From Armatimonadota bacterium (GTDB lineage: Bacteria; Armatimonadota; JAAZEB01), in assembly GCA_012841485.1 (NCBI GenBank), contig DUUU01000154.1:1-9450 (forward strand): a stretch of 9,450 nt of DNA, in the 5' to 3' direction. The notes under the pieces are model-generated. The model searched no databases. It was given only the letters and a program-made list of their open reading frames with translations, and was not told the DNA's origin. Shown in pieces: positions 7,062-9,450 of this stretch. The position numbers were made by a program, and so were the translations under genes. Every line of letters begins with the position of its first letter. Position 1 is the first letter of the stretch.

Positions 7062-9026
7062 CTACCGGACGCTACTGCCAACCGGGACATCCTGCTCCGG
7101 CTGGAGAAGGACGGCGCTGCCGCCCGGGCCATCGGCGGCCAGGAGCATCCCCTGCGATTCGACGCCGCGGATCTTCGCCGGAGCGAGGTTGCAGATCAAG
7201 ATGATCTTGCGCCCGACCAGGCTCTCCGGCTCATACCACTGGGCGATACCGGCCACCACGGTGCGCGTATCCTTCCCCGTGTTCACGGTCAGCTTCAACA
7301 GCTTGTCTGCCTTGGGGATACGCTCGGCAGCTTCAATGCGGCTCACGCGCAGATCCAGGCGCTTGAACTCATCGAACGTGACGGTTGGCTTCTCTGCCTC
7401 CGCCGGGGAAGGGGCCGGCGCGGGAGCCGGGGTCTCTGTCATCTTTTTCTCCTTAGTTGGGGCGCTCTTCTCCTCGATGCGCCGGAAGATCGGCTCGGGT
7501 GAAGCGGTCGCCGTGGCCGCGGGCAGGAGGCCGGGCTGCATCGCCGTCTCCCATCGCTGAACTTCCAGCGGCGCGGCGATGCCAAGCTGGCGCCAGATCT
7601 CCTTCGCGGCTTCGGGCATGAAGGGCGAGACCGCCAGCGCCGCCAAGCGGATGCCGTCGATCAGGGAGTACATCACTTGCGCCAACGCCTCTTGCTGACC
7701 TTCCTTCGCCAGCTTCCACGGCGCACGCTCGTCGATGTATTTATTCAGCGCCCCGATGAAGCCCCAAATGAGGTCCAGCGCCGCGCCAAAGCGCAGTCCC
7801 TCAATCGCCTCGGGAAGGCCCTGCAGCATCGGCTCGGCGGCAGCCACGACGGCCGGGTCCACCTCGGCCGTGGGCACCACGCCCTCGAAATAGCGGTGGA
7901 GCATGGTGATGCTCCGGTTCACCAGATTGCCCAGGTCGTTTGCCAGGTCCGCGTTGAAGCGCTGGACGAAGCTCGCCGTCGAGAAGTCGCCATCCAGGCC
8001 GAAGGGCACCTCGCGGAAGATGAAGAAGCGGAGCGCGTCGATGACGACGTCGTAGCGGGAGCCGGATCGCTCGGCGATATCGGCGGCCAGTTTCCGCGGG
8101 TTGATGGCGTTCCCCTTCGATTTGGAGACCTTCTCGCCGTCGATGGTCCAGAAGCCGTGCGCGAAGATGCGCCGGGGCAACGGCAAGTCGAGCGCCATCA
8201 GGATGGCCGGCCACATCGTGGCATGGAAGCGGACGAAGATATCCTTGGCCATCAGGTGGAGGTCCGCCGGCCACACGTCGCGGAACTTCTCTTCGTCGGA
8301 GAGATAACCTGCCACGGTGATGTAGTTGAGGAGGGCATCAAACCAGACGTAGATCACCTTGGAGGGGTCGTCGGGCACGGGAATGCCCCAGCCATAGGCG
8401 GAACGCGTGATGCTTGCATCGCGCAGGCCCCCGCGAATGAAGGAGAGGACCTCGTTGCGCCGGAAGTCTGGCTGAAGCACGTCCGGGTGTGCCTCATAGT
8501 ATTCGAGAAGGCGATCCTGATAGTTCGAAAGCCGGAAGAACCAGTTTTCCTCCTGCACTTTCTGAACGGGGCGGCGGCACTCGGGGTTGGGGCAGCGGCC
8601 CTCGATCAGCTCCGACTCCTGCCAGAAGGTCTCATCCGGCACGCAGTACCAGCCCTCGTAGACGCCTTTGTAGATGTCGCCCTGATCACGCAGGCGCTGG
8701 AAGACACGCGAAACCACCTCGCGATGCCGGGGCTCGCTGGTGCGGATGAAATCATCGTAGGAGACGTGTGTTTCCTCCCATGTGCGCAGGTAGGCCTGGA
8801 CAATCTCATCTACAAACGCCTGCGGCTCGAGGCTGCGCTGGCGAGCGGCCTCCGCGACCTTGGGCGCGTGCTCGTCGGTGCCCGTCGCAAAGAGCACCTG
8901 GCGCCCGCGCAGGCGCTGGAAACGCGCGAGCACGTCGGCCGCCACAGTCGTCGAGAAGTGGCCGATGTGCGGCGCATCGTTCACGTAGTAGATGGGCGTG
9001 GTAATGTAGTAAACTTTATCTGCCAT
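7062..9026 (-). CDS. metG: Methionine--tRNA ligase with fused C-terminal tRNA-binding domain
   Basis: A 654-residue class I aminoacyl-tRNA synthetase that charges tRNA-Met with methionine. The catalytic Rossmann fold shows HIGH at 20-23 and KVSKS (299-303), a KMSKS variant with Val for Met. The connective zinc knuckle is altered: Cys128, Asp131 where a second Cys is usual, then Cys145 and Cys150 with four residues between. An anticodon-binding helical domain follows (about 365-500; RFNADLANDLGNLVNRS at 356-372), then a Pro/Ala-rich linker (500-545) and an OB-fold EMAPII/Trbp111-type domain (549-654, with VAGIA at 591-595 and GVESQGMLLAA at 621-631). The frame extends upstream to 9107, but ATG at 9026 begins at the conserved VYYITTPIYY strand and has GGGAGAG (9031-9037) 4 bases before it. 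Likely operon: fmdB-like gene upstream, DUF362 downstream. Confidence 0.97.
   Translation of the reverse strand: MADKVYYITTPIYYVNDAPHIGHFSTTVAADVLARFQRLRGRQVLFATGTDEHAPKVAEAARQRSLEPQAFVDEIVQAYLRTWEETHVSYDDFIRTSEPRHREVVSRVFQRLRDQGDIYKGVYEGWYCVPDETFWQESELIEGRCPNPECRRPVQKVQEENWFFRLSNYQDRLLEYYEAHPDVLQPDFRRNEVLSFIRGGLRDASITRSAYGWGIPVPDDPSKVIYVWFDALLNYITVAGYLSDEEKFRDVWPADLHLMAKDIFVRFHATMWPAILMALDLPLPRRIFAHGFWTIDGEKVSKSKGNAINPRKLAADIAERSGSRYDVVIDALRFFIFREVPFGLDGDFSTASFVQRFNADLANDLGNLVNRSITMLHRYFEGVVPTAEVDPAVVAAAEPMLQGLPEAIEGLRFGAALDLIWGFIGALNKYIDERAPWKLAKEGQQEALAQVMYSLIDGIRLAALAVSPFMPEAAKEIWRQLGIAAPLEVQRWETAMQPGLLPAATATASPEPIFRRIEEKSAPTKEKKMTETPAPAPAPSPAEAEKPTVTFDEFKRLDLRVSRIEAAERIPKADKLLKLTVNTGKDTRTVVAGIAQWYEPESLVGRKIILICNLAPAKIRGVESQGMLLAADGPGGSAVLLQPEQDVPVGSSVR
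7442..7455 (-). promoter_or_regulatory. Internal Shine-Dalgarno and ATG within metG
   Basis: On the minus strand TAAGGAG (complement of 7449-7455) stands 6 bases before an in-frame ATG (7442-7440) encoding Met529. It is a better Shine-Dalgarno than that of metG itself. Starting here would yield a 126-residue free tRNA-binding domain preceded by a Pro/Ala-rich tail. It is a candidate only: the Lys-Glu-Lys-Lys codons of the linker would by themselves produce an A/G-rich run. Confidence 0.4.
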
Positions 9027-9067
9027 GTATCTCTCCCGCCACGGGGGTTCCCGGGGGAATCCGCCCC

Positions 9068-9110
9068 AGAGTGCGGCGCGAAGCGGCCATGCCGCTCCGG
9101 CGCTCACTCT
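9068..9110 (-). repeat. Two-tier hairpin in the metG leader
   Basis: AGAGTG (9068-9073) pairs with CACTCT (9105-9110), and inside it AGCGGC (9082-9087) pairs with GCCGCT (9091-9096) around a CAT loop; the part between is an internal loop. The structure sits in the 105-base space between the fmdB-like gene and metG, ending about 40 bases before the metG start. It does not resemble a T-box or an S-box. It could be an intercistronic processing or regulatory stem. Confidence 0.4.
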
Positions 9111-9131
9111 TCCTGGCCTCTCGGGGGGTGT

Positions 9132-9365
9132 CTACTCCGCGTATGGGCAACCCGATCCCGCCTCGCGACCGGGGCAGGAGCGGCACGCCTCCGGCGATGG
9201 GGTGTGCGCCTTCTGCGCCGTCTTCGAGAAGAATGGCGAGAAGAGACGGCGCACCGACGTGCTGCCACACTCCGGGCACTCTTGATCCTCGGGCACCGCC
9301 ATCGTCGGCGTCAGTATTTCGAACGTGTGCCGGCAGTCGGCGCACTTCATCTCATAGAGCGGCAT
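9132..9365 (-). CDS. FmdB-type zinc ribbon protein
   Basis: A 77-residue protein of the FmdB (putative regulatory) zinc ribbon family; its role is not well defined. The N-terminus MPLYEMKCADC is typical, with metal ligands Cys8, Cys11, Cys30 and Cys33 (CADC and CPEC), followed by GSTSVRRLFSPF (34-45), also usual for the family. A short tail adds three more cysteines (61, 64, 73), possibly a second site or a disordered end. Start is clear: ATG with GGGGAGGT (9370-9377) 4 bases upstream. It lies 105 bases upstream of metG on the same strand and is probably the first visible gene of that operon. Confidence 0.9.
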   Translation of the reverse strand: MPLYEMKCADCRHTFEILTPTMAVPEDQECPECGSTSVRRLFSPFFSKTAQKAHTPSPEACRSCPGREAGSGCPYAE

Positions 9366-9384
9366 TCGAACCTCCCCAAGAAGA

Positions 9385-9420
9385 GGGCAGCAGGCCGGCG
9401 GCGCCGGGAACCTGCTGCCC
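9385..9420 (-). repeat. Strong hairpin just upstream of the fmdB-like gene
   Basis: GGGCAGCAGG (9385-9394) and CCTGCTGCCC (9411-9420) are a perfect 10-bp inverted repeat. The interior adds CCGGC (9395-9399) and GCCGG (9403-9407), giving a nearly continuous 15-bp stem with a 3-base bulge (9408-9410) and a 3-base loop. On the minus strand it is followed by TCTTCTT and then the ribosome binding site. It may terminate an upstream gene or act as a leader structure for the fmdB-like gene. Confidence 0.55.
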
Positions 9421-9428
9421 GCGAAACG

Positions 9429-9436
9429 GTGTACAC
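9429..9436. promoter_or_regulatory. Palindrome GTGTACAC, possible operator
   Basis: A perfect 8-base palindrome lies about 65 bases upstream of the fmdB-like start, just beyond the hairpin. It could be a repressor half-site pair or part of the promoter, but an 8-mer palindrome alone is weak evidence and the window ends 14 bases further on. Confidence 0.2.
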
Positions 9437-9450
9437 AAAAGGAGCGAAGC

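Noticed and set aside
6337..7560. 407-residue plus-strand open frame opposite the DUF362 gene and the end of metG
   Set aside because: It crosses two well-supported minus-strand genes and changes character along its length, so it is a shadow frame.
9027..9131. Possible T-box or SAM riboswitch ahead of metG
   Set aside because: The spacer is too short for a T-box and has neither the T-box sequence nor the SAM-I core; only simple stems are present.
9363..9377. GGTTCGAAT on the minus strand, similar to a tRNA T-loop
   Set aside because: It is formed by the ribosome binding site and start of the fmdB-like gene; no acceptor, D or anticodon stem surrounds it.
1..9450. CRISPR array, insertion sequence, integrase, toxin-antitoxin or phage defence genes
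   Set aside because: No regularly spaced repeats, transposase or recombinase motifs, or defence gene families were seen on either strand.

Overview
The window looks like chromosomal DNA from a GC-rich bacterium with tightly packed genes. Seven of the eight confident genes are ordinary families: housekeeping or central metabolism (methionyl-tRNA synthetase, shikimate kinase), sugar or envelope synthesis (family 2 glycosyltransferase, NAD-dependent sugar epimerase), an FmdB-type zinc ribbon, a DUF362 protein and an ABC exporter. The eighth, a DUF1854 protein, is of unknown function. I see no phage, transposon, plasmid, CRISPR, tRNA or rRNA signature. The sequence does not fix the phylum; an uncultured, deep-branching terrestrial lineage (for example Armatimonadota- or Chloroflexota-like) is a weak guess.

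Layout: a plus-strand pair, GT2 glycosyltransferase (42-797) and epimerase (794-1765), overlaps by 4 bases and is probably one transcript for polysaccharide or glycolipid synthesis. It converges on a minus-strand block that fills the rest of the window. Read in its own direction (right to left) the block is: fmdB-like zinc ribbon (9365-9132), metG (9026-7062), a DUF362 gene (7002-5770), a 186-base gap, an ABC exporter with an unusual N-terminal extension (5583-3166), a DUF1854 gene whose start overlaps the end of the exporter (3176-2706), a 340-base hairpin-rich gap, and shikimate kinase (2365-1814).

The most distinctive unit is the exporter/DUF1854 pair. The exporter carries a PH-like domain, a very basic linker and a four-cysteine zinc ribbon ahead of a standard type I ABC exporter core, and it is translationally linked to the DUF1854 protein. 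From memory, related pairs elsewhere are annotated as associated with cyanophycin metabolism, but no cyanophycin gene is present here, so the substrate is open.

Other points of interest are a strong Shine-Dalgarno and ATG inside metG that could make a free C-terminal tRNA-binding domain; substitutions in the metal-binding parts of MetRS and shikimate kinase; and several perfect hairpins in the gaps, none followed by a proper U-tract.
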